Below are positions 17,513 through 26,057 of a stretch of DNA of 64,000 bases, piece by piece. The notes under the pieces are model-generated. The model had not been told where the DNA came from and did not search any database. It saw nothing but the letters and a program-made list of their open reading frames with translations. This DNA comes from Arthrobacter sp. MYb229 (GTDB taxonomy: Bacteria; Actinomycetota; Actinomycetes; Actinomycetales; Micrococcaceae): positions 124,001-188,000 of the forward strand of contig NZ_PCPS01000005.1 in NCBI RefSeq assembly GCF_002975405.1, in the 5' to 3' direction. Position 1 is the first letter of the stretch; each line of letters opens with the position of its first letter. Position numbers and translations under genes: made by a program.

Positions 17513-19852
17513 ATGAACCAGTCCCCGAAATCCAACGCGCGTAGAGCTCGATTGCCACTTGCCGTCATCACGGCCGGCTCGCTCGCCTTAGGCGGCGTTG
17601 TTGGCGGAGCAGCAGTCATTTCTCCGGCCATGGCAGTCCAACAAGCCACGATCAATGCTGCGAATCCCTCCGCGGATGTGCCACCTATCAAGAACGATGA
17701 GGAACTTAAGGTCGTCAACCCAGGCGAGGAACTGTTCTCTTTCGATTATGAAAACAGCGACCCCGCCAAGGGACTTGTGATCCTCAACGACAAAACTGGG
17801 CTCATCAACGAGGGCGACGAAGTGTGGTTGAGTTCGTCATCCCTACCGCAGACCGGAAGTTCGACCCCGGCAACATACGAAAATGGGCAAGTTGTGTACA
17901 ACGGCCCACGCGATACCCCTAATGGTTACCAAACGTGGCCATCGGATACCAAGCAGGTGAGTTTCGGGGCTTCTGTAGGCCCTGACCACGGGATCCACCA
18001 AGGCGGCACTCACTTCGTGCCCGCTGGCGCTCCCTCGTTGGAGGCCGACAAAATAGAGCAGACCAGCGACACTCCACTACTGCCGGTAGGTACTGAGTCT
18101 TGGACTTTTAACATTCCTACGTCGCCGTCATGGATCGCAGATGCCACGGTCGAAGTCGCATACTGGAGCGACGCTCCGGATGCACCTAATCAAGGGTTCA
18201 TGAACTACGAGCTAAGCGACAAGACCTTTGCAAACGGTCAGCTTACGGTCTCCGATGAAGTACTACCGAAACTCTCCGAAGGTGATTTTTACTTTGTCAC
18301 GTTTAGAGGAGCGGGCGAGGATCAGCTTGCCACCGCCTACATGGGTCTGTACGGCGAGCTTCCTGAACCGACTCCCGAACCAACCGAGGAGCCAACGGCG
18401 GAACCAACAGAAGAACCGACCGTAGAACCAACGGAAGACCCGACAACAGAACCTACGGTTGAACCAACAGAAGAACCGACCGTAGAACCGACCGTAGAAC
18501 CGACCGTAGAACCGACCGTAGACCCTACTGAAGAACCAACCGTAGACCCTACTGAAGAACCAACAGAGGAACCGACTGTAGAACCTACCGAGGAACCAAC
18601 AGCGGAACCGACCGTAGAACCTACCGAGGAACCAACAGCGGAACCGACCGTAGAACCTACCGAGGAACCAACAGCGGAACCGACCGTAGAACCTACCGAG
18701 GAACCAACCGTAGAACCTACCGAGGAACCAACAGCGGAACCGACCGTGGACCCTACTGAGGAACCAACAGTTGAGCCAACGGCAGAGCCAACAGAGGAAC
18801 CGACCGCCGATCCGACGGCAGAACCAACTGATTCCCCAGAGGTCCCCAAAGCTCAAGAACCAGAGTCCGGCGATCAGGTAGCCCCAGGCGAGGAAAACTT
18901 GTCGTATGACAGTGAATCCTCTGCACCTGACGAGGGTAAGTTCGTTTTCAACACCGGTACCGATGTTGAAAACGGCGCGATTACCGTCAACTACCGCACT
19001 TCACCTGATGCCGAACCTCAGACCACCACCGGCAATGTCAGCGACGGCAAACTCACTTTGCAAGGCGACGATGCCTTCACCGACACCGTAAAGGACTTCA
19101 ACCAGCTGCTCATCACTGTGCAAGACGCTGAGGGCAAAACCATCTCTTCCGTCCTCTCCGGCGCCAGCGTTCTAGCTTTGCAGTCCGATATCGTTGATAA
19201 CCGTTTGGGGCTACCACTGGTTGAAGCTGGAGCAGTTGAGCTGGGCTTCGATGTACCCGCAGGGTTCCCAACTGTGGCTGAAGACAACTTCAGATTTGAT
19301 GTGAAGTTCGTCGACACCCAGGGACAGCCAGTTTCCGTTTCGGACGTGGCTTTTACCGTCGAGGGTGAAACCCTGATCGTCAACGATCCACGAGTCGCAG
19401 AACTCACGGCCGGTACCTACTTCCTCTATGGTGAACAGCAGGCCGATGACGCAAACCGCAGCGCAGCAGCGTTTGCCCAGCCTGCAGCTGATCCAGTTGT
19501 CAGCGTGTCTACCTGGTTCGGACTGTTCGCCCCAGCGGCTGAGGTAACACCAACCCCTACCGAAGACCCAACGGCGGAACCAACGGCGGATCCTACCGAC
19601 GATCCAACGGACGAACCTACGGGCGATCCAACCACGGAGCCAACGGACGACGAGGCCCCTACCGCTACGGCACCTCCTACACAAGAAGCGCCAGAACAGG
19701 ACAACAGCCCAAAGGACGATAATTCCAATAAAGACGAGCTCGCCGACACCGGCGCGAGCGACGGTTTGCTCATTGCGGGCAGCCTAGCGCTAGGACTCGT
19801 CAACTTGGGCGCAGTCGCACTGGGCCTGCGTCGACGCGGGCGCCACGGCTAG
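17513..19852 (+). CDS. Sortase-anchored repeat-rich surface protein (LAxTG type)
   Basis: The 779-residue protein has a signal peptide (basic start, LPLAVITAGSLALGGVVGGAA, AMA cleavage at about 42). A beta-rich module follows (PGEELFSFDYENSDPAKGLVIL). Residues about 285-445 are a Pro/Thr/Glu/Asp repeat region. A second module at about 455-680 starts with the related PGEENLSYDSESSAPDEGK. Then come a shorter acidic repeat (about 684-715) and a C-terminal sorting signal: LADTG, a hydrophobic stretch and RRRGRHG. LAxTG motifs are typical substrates of class E sortases in high-GC actinobacteria. The acidic repeats probably span the wall. No enzymatic domain was recognised; an adhesin or wall-structural role is inference. 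Confidence 0.87.
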   Translation: MNQSPKSNARRARLPLAVITAGSLALGGVVGGAAVISPAMAVQQATINAANPSADVPPIKNDEELKVVNPGEELFSFDYENSDPAKGLVILNDKTGLINEGDEVWLSSSSLPQTGSSTPATYENGQVVYNGPRDTPNGYQTWPSDTKQVSFGASVGPDHGIHQGGTHFVPAGAPSLEADKIEQTSDTPLLPVGTESWTFNIPTSPSWIADATVEVAYWSDAPDAPNQGFMNYELSDKTFANGQLTVSDEVLPKLSEGDFYFVTFRGAGEDQLATAYMGLYGELPEPTPEPTEEPTAEPTEEPTVEPTEDPTTEPTVEPTEEPTVEPTVEPTVEPTVDPTEEPTVDPTEEPTEEPTVEPTEEPTAEPTVEPTEEPTAEPTVEPTEEPTAEPTVEPTEEPTVEPTEEPTAEPTVDPTEEPTVEPTAEPTEEPTADPTAEPTDSPEVPKAQEPESGDQVAPGEENLSYDSESSAPDEGKFVFNTGTDVENGAITVNYRTSPDAEPQTTTGNVSDGKLTLQGDDAFTDTVKDFNQLLITVQDAEGKTISSVLSGASVLALQSDIVDNRLGLPLVEAGAVELGFDVPAGFPTVAEDNFRFDVKFVDTQGQPVSVSDVAFTVEGETLIVNDPRVAELTAGTYFLYGEQQADDANRSAAAFAQPAADPVVSVSTWFGLFAPAAEVTPTPTEDPTAEPTADPTDDPTDEPTGDPTTEPTDDEAPTATAPPTQEAPEQDNSPKDDNSNKDELADTGASDGLLIAGSLALGLVNLGAVALGLRRRGRHG
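18361..18830 (+). repeat. Acidic Pro-Thr-Glu tandem repeat tract in the wall-anchored protein gene
   Basis: The DNA is built from 12-bp units coding for EPT(E/V/A) and DPT. Within it, 18593-18700 is three identical 36-bp copies (EPTAEPTVEPTE). A 24-bp shortened copy follows, then a further variant copy at about 18725-18760. Identical tandem copies suggest recent expansion, so length may vary between strains. Confidence 0.85.
19555..19665 (+). repeat. Second acidic Pro-Thr repeat tract near the sorting signal
   Basis: A short imperfect run of 12-bp units coding for DPTAEPTADPTDDPTDEPT-like sequence precedes the LADTG sorting motif by about 60 residues. It is likely the wall-spanning linker. 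Confidence 0.7.
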
Positions 19853-19907
19853 GCAGAACAGCAAACTTCGAAAGCACTGCTAGAGCCGTGCAATTGAAGC
19901 GAACCGG

Positions 19908-19951
19908 ACGGCCGTTGGATCGATACGACAAAGTATGGATCCAACGGCCGT
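19908..19951 (+). terminator. Intrinsic terminator after the wall-anchored protein gene
   Basis: ACGGCCGTTGGATC and its perfect complement form a 14-bp stem with a 16-nt loop, followed by TTT. It lies 55 nt after the stop codon. Confidence 0.8.
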
Positions 19952-20102
19952 TTCGCATTCTCCCAAATTTGTTCCCCAGAACGGGACTATTCTCTGGATT
20001 ACGCATGTTCTACCCATGGACGACTTAAAGACGTTTGGTATCCGCGTGCCGCCATCCGGCGCGCGGAGACAGGCTTACATCAAGACTAGGGAAAGAACTC
20101 CT

Positions 20103-21146
20103 ATGACAACCATGGTCAACGCATATGCTTCCCCTTCGGCCACCGAGGGACTCATTCCCACACAGATCGAACGCCGCGATGTCGGGCCTCACGATGTACT
20201 AATCGACATCAAGTACTCGGGCATCTGCCATTCCGACATCCACACCGTACGTGGCGAATGGGGCCCGCAGACTTATCCGCTGGCTCCTGGCCACGAAATC
20301 GCCGGCATCATTGCGGAGGTCGGCTCAGCTGTCACCAAGCACAAGGTCGGTGACCGCGTGGGTGTGGGTTGCATGGTCAACTCCTGTATGGAATGCGAGA
20401 ACTGCCTCGCGGGAGACCAGCAATTCTGCGACAAGTCGGTGGGAACCTACGGTGCCACGGACCGCGACGGCACCATCACCCAGGGCGGCTACTCCACCCA
20501 CGTGGTCGTCACCGAGAACTTCGTGCTGAGCATTCCTGAAGGTATAGAACTCGATGTCGCCGCTCCTCTGCTTTGCGCAGGCATCACAACTTTCTCTCCG
20601 CTGAAGCACTGGGGTGCCGGACCGGGCAAGAAAGTTGCAGTGGTGGGCCTTGGCGGTCTGGGCCACATGGCGGTGAAGATCGCCAGTGCCTTGGGTGCCG
20701 AAGTAACCGTGCTGTCCCAGTCCTTGAAGAAAAAGGAAGACGGGCTGCACATGGGGGCAAGCGATTACCGCGCCACCAGCGACGAGAACACCTTCAAGGA
20801 GCTGCAAAAGAGCTTCGATCTGATCATCAACACGGTTAGCGCCTCGATCAATGTCAGCGACTACCTTGGATTGCTGCGCGTCAATGGCACCATGGTCAAC
20901 GTTGGCGCGCCGGCAGAGCCACTGCCGGTCAACGCCTTCGCGCTTATTGGCGGTCGCCGCTCATTCGCCGGCTCGCAGATTGGCGGCATCGAGGAAACCC
21001 AAGAGATGCTGAACTTCTGCGCCGAGCACGGAATTGGCGCAGAAATTGAGGTCATTGCCGCCGAGCAGATCAACGAAGCATACGAACGCGTGATGAAGTC
21101 CGATGTCCGCTACCGCTTCGTGATCGATACAGCGACGCTCGTCTAG
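20103..21146 (+). CDS. Zinc-dependent NAD(P) alcohol dehydrogenase (cinnamyl alcohol dehydrogenase/YahK type)
   Basis: The 347-residue medium-chain dehydrogenase starts at ATG 20103 ([10 protein letters not shown]); the longer frame runs through the upstream terminator. The catalytic zinc ligands are in GICHSDIHT (Cys about 44) and GHEIAG (His about 66), with a later Cys in LLCAGITTF. Four structural-zinc cysteines lie in [15 protein letters not shown] (about 97-111). The cofactor fold is [17 protein letters not shown] (about 183). The family reduces a broad range of aldehydes with NADPH. It stands alone between two terminators. A physiological role such as aldehyde detoxification cannot be assigned from sequence alone. 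Confidence 0.92.
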   Translation: MTTMVNAYASPSATEGLIPTQIERRDVGPHDVLIDIKYSGICHSDIHTVRGEWGPQTYPLAPGHEIAGIIAEVGSAVTKHKVGDRVGVGCMVNSCMECENCLAGDQQFCDKSVGTYGATDRDGTITQGGYSTHVVVTENFVLSIPEGIELDVAAPLLCAGITTFSPLKHWGAGPGKKVAVVGLGGLGHMAVKIASALGAEVTVLSQSLKKKEDGLHMGASDYRATSDENTFKELQKSFDLIINTVSASINVSDYLGLLRVNGTMVNVGAPAEPLPVNAFALIGGRRSFAGSQIGGIEETQEMLNFCAEHGIGAEIEVIAAEQINEAYERVMKSDVRYRFVIDTATLV

Positions 21147-21177
21147 GCGAACAAAACTTGATCGACTGAGGTGCACA

Positions 21178-21226
21178 CGGCGTTCGAACTATTGACCGAA
21201 GAGTGAGTGGTTCGAACGCCGTTTTT
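21178..21226 (+). terminator. Intrinsic terminator after alcohol dehydrogenase gene
   Basis: CGGCGTTCGAAC and GTTCGAACGCCG form a perfect 12-bp stem followed by TTTTT, 31 nt after the stop. It also shows that the upstream extension of the next frame (from 21207) is not coding. Confidence 0.9.
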
Positions 21227-21293
21227 GGAGGAAACACTTGCATCTACATCTGAACGCCCCGCCACTGCTTGCCGAGAAATTAGGGGAAGTACG

Positions 21294-21596
21294 GTGACCG
21301 CTCCCGATTTCACCGAATATCAGTGGGATTTCCTTGAACGCGGCAGCGTGCTATTGGTAACGCTCAGTGGACCTGCCAACCTCAGGCTCATGGATCCAGA
21401 AAATTTCGCGGCCTTCCAAGACGGTGCCGAATATGACTTCCATGGCGGAATGGCGCGCAAGGCACCCTACAGGCTCAAAGTCCCTCAGTCCGGTCCATGG
21501 TTCTTGGCGATTGATCTGACGGGACTGAGCGTCCGCGGAGTACGCCACGCGGTGAGCGTGGAACCACCGCAGAAACTCGTCGAGCGACGGTCCTAA
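21294..21596 (+). CDS. DUF1883-like small protein
   Basis: The 100-residue protein starts at GTG 21294 with AGGGGAAG upstream. The sequence FTEYQWDFLERGSVLLVTLSGPANLRLMD, then GGMARKAPYRLKVPQSGPWFLAIDLTG, resembles the DUF1883 family, a compact beta-rich domain of unknown function. In other proteins it occurs beside TIR domains, but no TIR part is present here. It has no close operon partner. Confidence 0.72.
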   Translation: MTAPDFTEYQWDFLERGSVLLVTLSGPANLRLMDPENFAAFQDGAEYDFHGGMARKAPYRLKVPQSGPWFLAIDLTGLSVRGVRHAVSVEPPQKLVERRS

Positions 21597-21675
21597 TCAA
21601 AAGCGCTCGGGTGTGCCAAAAGGCAGGTGGCCCGTTGGTCCGAATCAAAGGGTTGCGCGCAGATTGCTGCGATCT

Positions 21676-22656
21676 CTAACCTGCAAGTTTAAGTGAGAGA
21701 TCTACTAGGCTCTTAGCGTCGAGCCCCGGCCAGCCATGGAGCTTGTCTAGCCAATCCTCTGGGATAGCCGGCAGCCCATAGGCAGCACCTACCAACGATC
21801 CAGCAATCGCCGCTACGGTATCCGTGTCAACTCCGCCACGTACCGCTGCTTCCAGGGAAGCAACTAAATGCGTTGACTTCTCCCCTACGGTATCCGTGGA
21901 AACGGCAATGGAGCTCCATGCTCCTTGGAAAGCTTCCACGACCCACCCGTTATGCGAGAAGTCGCGCGGCCGCTTGTCTTCGGCCTGTTGAATGCGCTGT
22001 TCCCAAACTACTGCGCGAGCGGGTTCCAAAAGCTGCAGCCCAATTCGGATATCCAGTTCACCGGTGAGCACAGCGTGACGCACGGCAAGAGTCCACAAGC
22101 CGCAAGCCTCTGCTGCCTCCTCGTCGAAGTGAGTCAGCCTGCTGATGGCAGTTGCCGCTTGATAGGCCTCGGCCGGCGTGCGCTCTAGATAGGCCAAGGC
22201 GACGGGTGCCGTTCGCATGAGGCTTCCGTTGCCAGCCGAGCGGCCGGTTCGCAGGTGAACGGATTCGGCAGCCTTCAGTGCGTCTTCTGCGCTGGGCTCG
22301 TGGCGGTTACTTTCACGCGCGCTTTTTTCGGCCTCGCCGAGGACGGCACGCGTCTGGCTGCCAACATCCGGTGCGCTCTGAGCCCAAATGGCCCACTGCC
22401 GCACCATGTAATCCGCTGCGTCACTATTGAGTGTTCTTTGGGAGTTTACGAGTGCCCGTGCAATCACGATTGCCATCGAGGTATCGTCCGTCCATTCCCC
22501 CGGCGCAAAGTCTCCGAGCCCTCCGCCGATCATGGCAACCGGGGCGTCCTGAGGCATCGGGGCATCGAATTCATAGCCAGCGCCAAGTGCGTCCCCTGCA
22601 GCCATGCCCACGAGTGCTCCACAGATACGGCTCTTCATGCCAGACGAAAACTCCAT
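21676..22656 (-). CDS. ADP-ribosylglycohydrolase family protein
   Basis: The 326-residue protein starts at ATG 22656, chosen for GGAGGG just upstream rather than the frame start 30 nt earlier. It carries the family metal motifs GMAAGDALGAGYEF (about 15), EWTDDTSMAIVIARAL (about 55) and VDTDTVAAIAGSLVGAAYG (about 268). The Asp/Thr residues that hold two Mg2+ ions are present. The family removes ADP-ribose from proteins or nucleotides (DraG/ARH3 type). A specific role is unknown, as there is no nitrogenase or ADP-ribosyltransferase gene nearby. Length is normal. Confidence 0.9.
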   Translation of the reverse strand: MEFSSGMKSRICGALVGMAAGDALGAGYEFDAPMPQDAPVAMIGGGLGDFAPGEWTDDTSMAIVIARALVNSQRTLNSDAADYMVRQWAIWAQSAPDVGSQTRAVLGEAEKSARESNRHEPSAEDALKAAESVHLRTGRSAGNGSLMRTAPVALAYLERTPAEAYQAATAISRLTHFDEEAAEACGLWTLAVRHAVLTGELDIRIGLQLLEPARAVVWEQRIQQAEDKRPRDFSHNGWVVEAFQGAWSSIAVSTDTVGEKSTHLVASLEAAVRGGVDTDTVAAIAGSLVGAAYGLPAIPEDWLDKLHGWPGLDAKSLVDLSLKLAG

Positions 22657-22746
22657 GCGGTCCCTCCACCAGAAAATTTGACTCATACTCAGCTACTGCT
22701 GTGTGTCTAAATTACCGTGCGCGCCCGACAAGATGGCCGGAAGCTA

Positions 22747-23259
22747 CTACTTGTTCGAATCAAGAGGGAATACGAGAAGCGAGCTTGATGCGGTCGCAAC
22801 GACCTTGCCGTTCTTATCTACGACTTCCCCTTCAGCGAAGATCACTCGCCGGCCCGGCTTGGTAACCCTCCCGGTGCATCGCAACGGCCCACTGTCGGCA
22901 AGCACTGGACGCAGGTAGTTCACTTTGATCTCGATAGAGGTATAGCCCATTCCTGCAGGAAGCGTCGAGTGCGCTGCGCAGCCGAGCGCCGAATCGAGCA
23001 GTGCACACACCAGCCCTCCGTGCACCGCACCAATCGGATTGTAGTGCGACTCCTCCGGAGTGCAGGTGAAGGCCACCGACCCCTCAGATACTTCGGCTAC
23101 ATCCATATTGAGATGCCCTGCGATGGGCGCCCCCGGAATTTCGCCGGAGGCCATCAGTTTCAAATACTCGAGCCCGGAAAACAACGGTAGCTGCTGCAGC
23201 GCGCTAGCAGGATCTCGCCACCTCACGACCTTTTCGTGTTCGCCCTGTCTAGCTTCCAT
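22747..23259 (-). CDS. PaaI-type hotdog thioesterase
   Basis: The 170-residue protein starts at ATG 23259 (MEARQGEHEKVVRW); the longer frame runs through the upstream gene. The hotdog core shows YNPIGAVHGGLVCALLDSALGCAAHSTLP, the classic VHGG-x(5)-D/E signature of acyl-CoA thioesterases. It continues with TSIEIKVNYLRPV and GRVTKPGRRVIFAEGEVVDKNGKVVATASSSLL. It overlaps the end of the next upstream thioesterase gene by 11 nt, so the two are one transcription unit. The acyl-CoA substrate is unknown. Confidence 0.88.
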   Translation of the reverse strand: MEARQGEHEKVVRWRDPASALQQLPLFSGLEYLKLMASGEIPGAPIAGHLNMDVAEVSEGSVAFTCTPEESHYNPIGAVHGGLVCALLDSALGCAAHSTLPAGMGYTSIEIKVNYLRPVLADSGPLRCTGRVTKPGRRVIFAEGEVVDKNGKVVATASSSLLVFPLDSNK

Positions 23260-23719
23260 CTGTTTTTCCCTCTTCGTTCCGGGCTTCAGTAACTTGCGAA
23301 GGCAACGGCACGTTTTGCAACCGCAACTGTCCGCGGGCAAGCACCTTGGAGCTGGCAACATCTGTGATGATGACTTCCCACAATTGCTGAGTAAGTCCTT
23401 GGTGTAGCGCGGTGGCTTCCACCCTTGCCAGTCCCGCACTGCCTGGCCGCAAGAAATCTGTGGCGTTATGTACACCGACGGCAAATTGGCCAAGTTCCTT
23501 CACCGCATAGCTCGCCGCGATGCTGGCGGCACTTTCAACGATCGTGGTGAACAGCCCGCCGTGCACCACTCCCCATGGGGTGTGGTGGTTTGCCCCTAGC
23601 TCCACGTGCCCACGGAGGAACGTCTTGCCGACCTCTTCAACGATAAAGCCGGAAGCGGCGACAAAGTCGCTAGCCGCATCGAGCCCCATGTCAGGAAGTA
23701 CGTCGTTGCTTGTTTTCAT
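23249..23719 (-). CDS. PaaI-type hotdog thioesterase, second copy
   Basis: The 156-residue protein starts at ATG 23719, with GAGAGG 7 nt upstream; an earlier TTG has no site. The hotdog signature is HTPWGVVHGGLFTTIVESAASIAASY (about 50), with FAVGVHNATDFLRPG and a basic C-terminal tail. It differs clearly from its downstream neighbour, so the pair is not a recent tandem duplication. It is divergent from the HxlR regulator gene at 23804, which probably controls both. Confidence 0.87.
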   Translation of the reverse strand: MKTSNDVLPDMGLDAASDFVAASGFIVEEVGKTFLRGHVELGANHHTPWGVVHGGLFTTIVESAASIAASYAVKELGQFAVGVHNATDFLRPGSAGLARVEATALHQGLTQQLWEVIITDVASSKVLARGQLRLQNVPLPSQVTEARNEEGKTDGS

Positions 23720-23803
23720 TGATTGGCCTCTCAAAAGCTAACTGTTATATTTGAAGCTAGCTAGATCGACGGGACATGTCAACGGTAAGGAGCGCTCTTC
23801 ATC

Positions 23804-24280
23804 ATGCAATGGCTCGACTATGACACCGAGAATTGTTCGATTCAGCGCACACTGGACACCATTGGTGAAAAGTGGAGCCTCATGGTGCTTCGTGAAGCTT
23901 TTAACGGTGTGCGCCGATTTGACGAGATCCGCAATCATCTAGGGGCTTCCGAGGCGGTCATCGCTGCCAGACTGCGCACCCTAGTGGCAGCTGGAATTCT
24001 CTCGGCCACACCGTACAAGGAGCCAGGCCACCGTACTCGAAACGAGTATCGCCTGACGCAAAAGGGCTTGGATCTCTATCCCGTACTTATCTCGTTGCTC
24101 CAGTGGGGCGACAAATACGAAGCAGATACGGCTGGCCCACCGCTACTCGTCACGCATCGGGAGTGCGGCGAACCGGTGTCAGCAATTATCCAGTGCGCCG
24201 GTGCGCATGTTCTTGATTCACCACGAGAATCGCAAGTCTCCCCCGGCCCAGGGGCAAAACTCCGCAACTCCGTTACCTAA
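23804..24280 (+). CDS. HxlR-family transcriptional regulator
   Basis: The 158-residue winged-helix protein shows the HxlR signature at CSIQRTLDTIGEKWSLMVLREAFNGVRRFDEI (residues about 11-42). It continues with LGASEAVIAARLRTLVAAGILS and the wing segment PGHRTRNEYRLTQKGLDLYPVLISLLQWGDKY. The cysteine near residue 11 (ENCSIQ) is typical of redox- or aldehyde-sensing members. The gene lies divergent from the two thioesterase genes, with about 85 nt between starts. AAGGAG lies upstream of the ATG. Confidence 0.9.
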   Translation: MQWLDYDTENCSIQRTLDTIGEKWSLMVLREAFNGVRRFDEIRNHLGASEAVIAARLRTLVAAGILSATPYKEPGHRTRNEYRLTQKGLDLYPVLISLLQWGDKYEADTAGPPLLVTHRECGEPVSAIIQCAGAHVLDSPRESQVSPGPGAKLRNSVT

Positions 24281-25031
24281 GGCCACGAGACCACAGCCCC
24301 GACTTTTTCCGGAACCGCGGCCAACTCGTTCAACACCCCGGTCCTCCAGAACAGATTAGCTGTCGTCAAGGCTCGTTCCTGACCCGAACGCGGACAGCGG
24401 TCGATTAGCTTTTAGCGCATTCCCGCCGCAATTTGTCCTTTGAGCTGTCCGAAATCAATTTTGCGTTGGTAGAGGGTGGCTCGGTATAAACCGACTACTT
24501 TCTAGCATCGCTAGCGGCGGCGCACCTCATTACCGCGACAAATACCAGCGGCATTCCTGCTATCTGCAGGGTCCAACCGCTTCTGGTCGCATCGACAAAA
24601 TAAGTACTTTCGAATGACCTGGCGTTCAACTTCCACACTCGATCATTTGGAGTTTTCAGATGTAGCCTGCATTGAGCTCAGCTACGAAGACCAGAGCCCA
24701 TCACGCAATTTAGCTTGTTCGGAAAATCTTGCTCAAGGAAATTAGCAATAACCCCAGCAGAACCTCAGGAATTCGATACCTCATTTAGCTGAAATGCAAG
24801 AAACAAGTTACTGTGCAGTAACTCACCGAGCGAAAAACCACTGGAATTTAGCTGAAAACCCTGAGAGTTTCTTGCTAACCGCTGAAAATAGCGCGCCCGT
24901 GTACGCAGTGCGCTCCAACAAGGAATACGGTAGAGGTAGACGTTTTTTCGTTGATGACTCTAACGCATCAAACGATTGTTACTTCGTCGCGTCCGTGAAC
25001 GGCGCGACAGCCCCGACACAAAGGCTAAATT
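24281..25031. other. Long AT-richer gap upstream of the ole cluster
   Basis: About 750 nt without a supported gene. An 86-codon frame at 24794-25054 runs past the oleA start and has poor coding character. The 12-mer ATTTAGCTGAAA occurs at 24783 and 24846, and a shorter relative near 24706. These are possible regulator sites for the olefin operon. Confidence 0.4.
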
Positions 25032-26057
25032 TTGAACGGCAATGCCACTTTTAAACACCACAATGTGGCCCTCTTGGCGGTAAACAGCGTACTTGCACCT
25101 GAGGTCATGAGTTCGGCAGAATTCGACGAGCGTCTGGCTCCTAGCCTCAAGCGTCTGCGCCTCTCCAAAAAGCTGCTTGAACGCGTGTCGGGTGTCAAAG
25201 AACGCCGCTGGTGGTCCGAAGGCATGGAATTTGATGATGCGGCGATTCTCGCTGGCAAGAAAGCGCTGGCTCAGGCCGGCGTTGAACCAGGCCAAATTGG
25301 CCTCCTGATCAACACTTCGGTGACCCGACGCAACCTAGAGCCTTCGGTAGCCTCAAAGGTTCACAACGGATTGGGCCTGCCGTCCTCCGCCATGAACTTC
25401 GATGTGGCCAACGCCTGCCTGGGGTTCGTCAACGGTATGAGCCTGGCTGCAAACATGATTGATTCCGGACAGATCAAGTACGCGCTGATCGTGGCCGGCG
25501 AAGATTCCCGGCCCACCCAGGAGACGACGTTCCAGCGCCTCAACGCCGAGAACTCCACCCGTGAAGACTACATGCGCGAATTTGCAACTCTGACTCTGGG
25601 CTCCGGCGCGGCCGCCGCCGTCATTGGACCGGCGGATGTTCACCCTGACGGACACCGCATTCTCGGCGGGGTTTCCCGCGCAGGAACCGAGCACCACGAG
25701 CTTTGTGTCGGCGGTCCGACCGGCATGTACACCGACACCAAAGGCCTGCTGGACAACGGCTTGGAGCTGGTAGTTGATGCTTGGGATGAAGCACATCATT
25801 CCGGCTGGGACTGGAAGTCCATGGACCGCTACGTCACCCACCAGGTCTCGAAGTCCTACACCAGCGCCATTATCAAAGCCGTGGGCCTAGTAAAGGACCG
25901 AGTGCCGATCACCTTCTCCAAATGGGGCAACGTGGGGCCTGCTTCCCTGCCAATGACCTTGTCGCAGGAGGCCGACTCGTTAAAGCCTGGTGACCGCGTG
26001 CTCTGCATGGGCGTCGGTTCAGGACTGAACACCGCGATGATGGAGATCGCCTGGTGA
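25032..26057 (+). CDS. oleA: OleA: head-to-head acyl-CoA condensing thiolase
   Basis: The 341-residue thiolase-superfamily protein resembles KAS III (FabH) but is OleA by motif and context. It shows RRNLEPSVASKVHNGLGL with the conserved Glu (about 100), the nucleophile Cys in VANACLGFVNGM (about 128), His in YVTHQVSKSY (about 270) and Asn in WGNVGPASLP (about 300). OleA joins two fatty acyl-CoAs to a 2-alkyl-3-ketoacid, the first step of long-chain olefin synthesis. The start is TTG 25032 with AAAGG upstream. The stop overlaps the oleBC start (4-nt overlap), so expression is coupled. Confidence 0.9.
   Translation: MNGNATFKHHNVALLAVNSVLAPEVMSSAEFDERLAPSLKRLRLSKKLLERVSGVKERRWWSEGMEFDDAAILAGKKALAQAGVEPGQIGLLINTSVTRRNLEPSVASKVHNGLGLPSSAMNFDVANACLGFVNGMSLAANMIDSGQIKYALIVAGEDSRPTQETTFQRLNAENSTREDYMREFATLTLGSGAAAAVIGPADVHPDGHRILGGVSRAGTEHHELCVGGPTGMYTDTKGLLDNGLELVVDAWDEAHHSGWDWKSMDRYVTHQVSKSYTSAIIKAVGLVKDRVPITFSKWGNVGPASLPMTLSQEADSLKPGDRVLCMGVGSGLNTAMMEIAW

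Noticed and set aside
17371-17718. 115-codon minus-strand frame across the start of the wall-anchored protein gene
   Set aside because: It is antisense to the signal peptide region of a clear gene and has no ribosome site.
18361-18830. Possible CRISPR-like repeat array
   Set aside because: The units are directly tandem with no unique spacers, and they keep the reading frame of a surface protein.
18337-18849. 170-codon minus-strand frame with regular GSSVGSTVGSAV repeats
   Set aside because: It is the reverse-strand shadow of the Pro-Thr-Glu repeats of the wall-anchored protein; no ribosome site and pure repeat composition.
24794-25054. 86-codon frame upstream of oleA
   Set aside because: Overlaps the oleA start, no ribosome site, no protein-like pattern.
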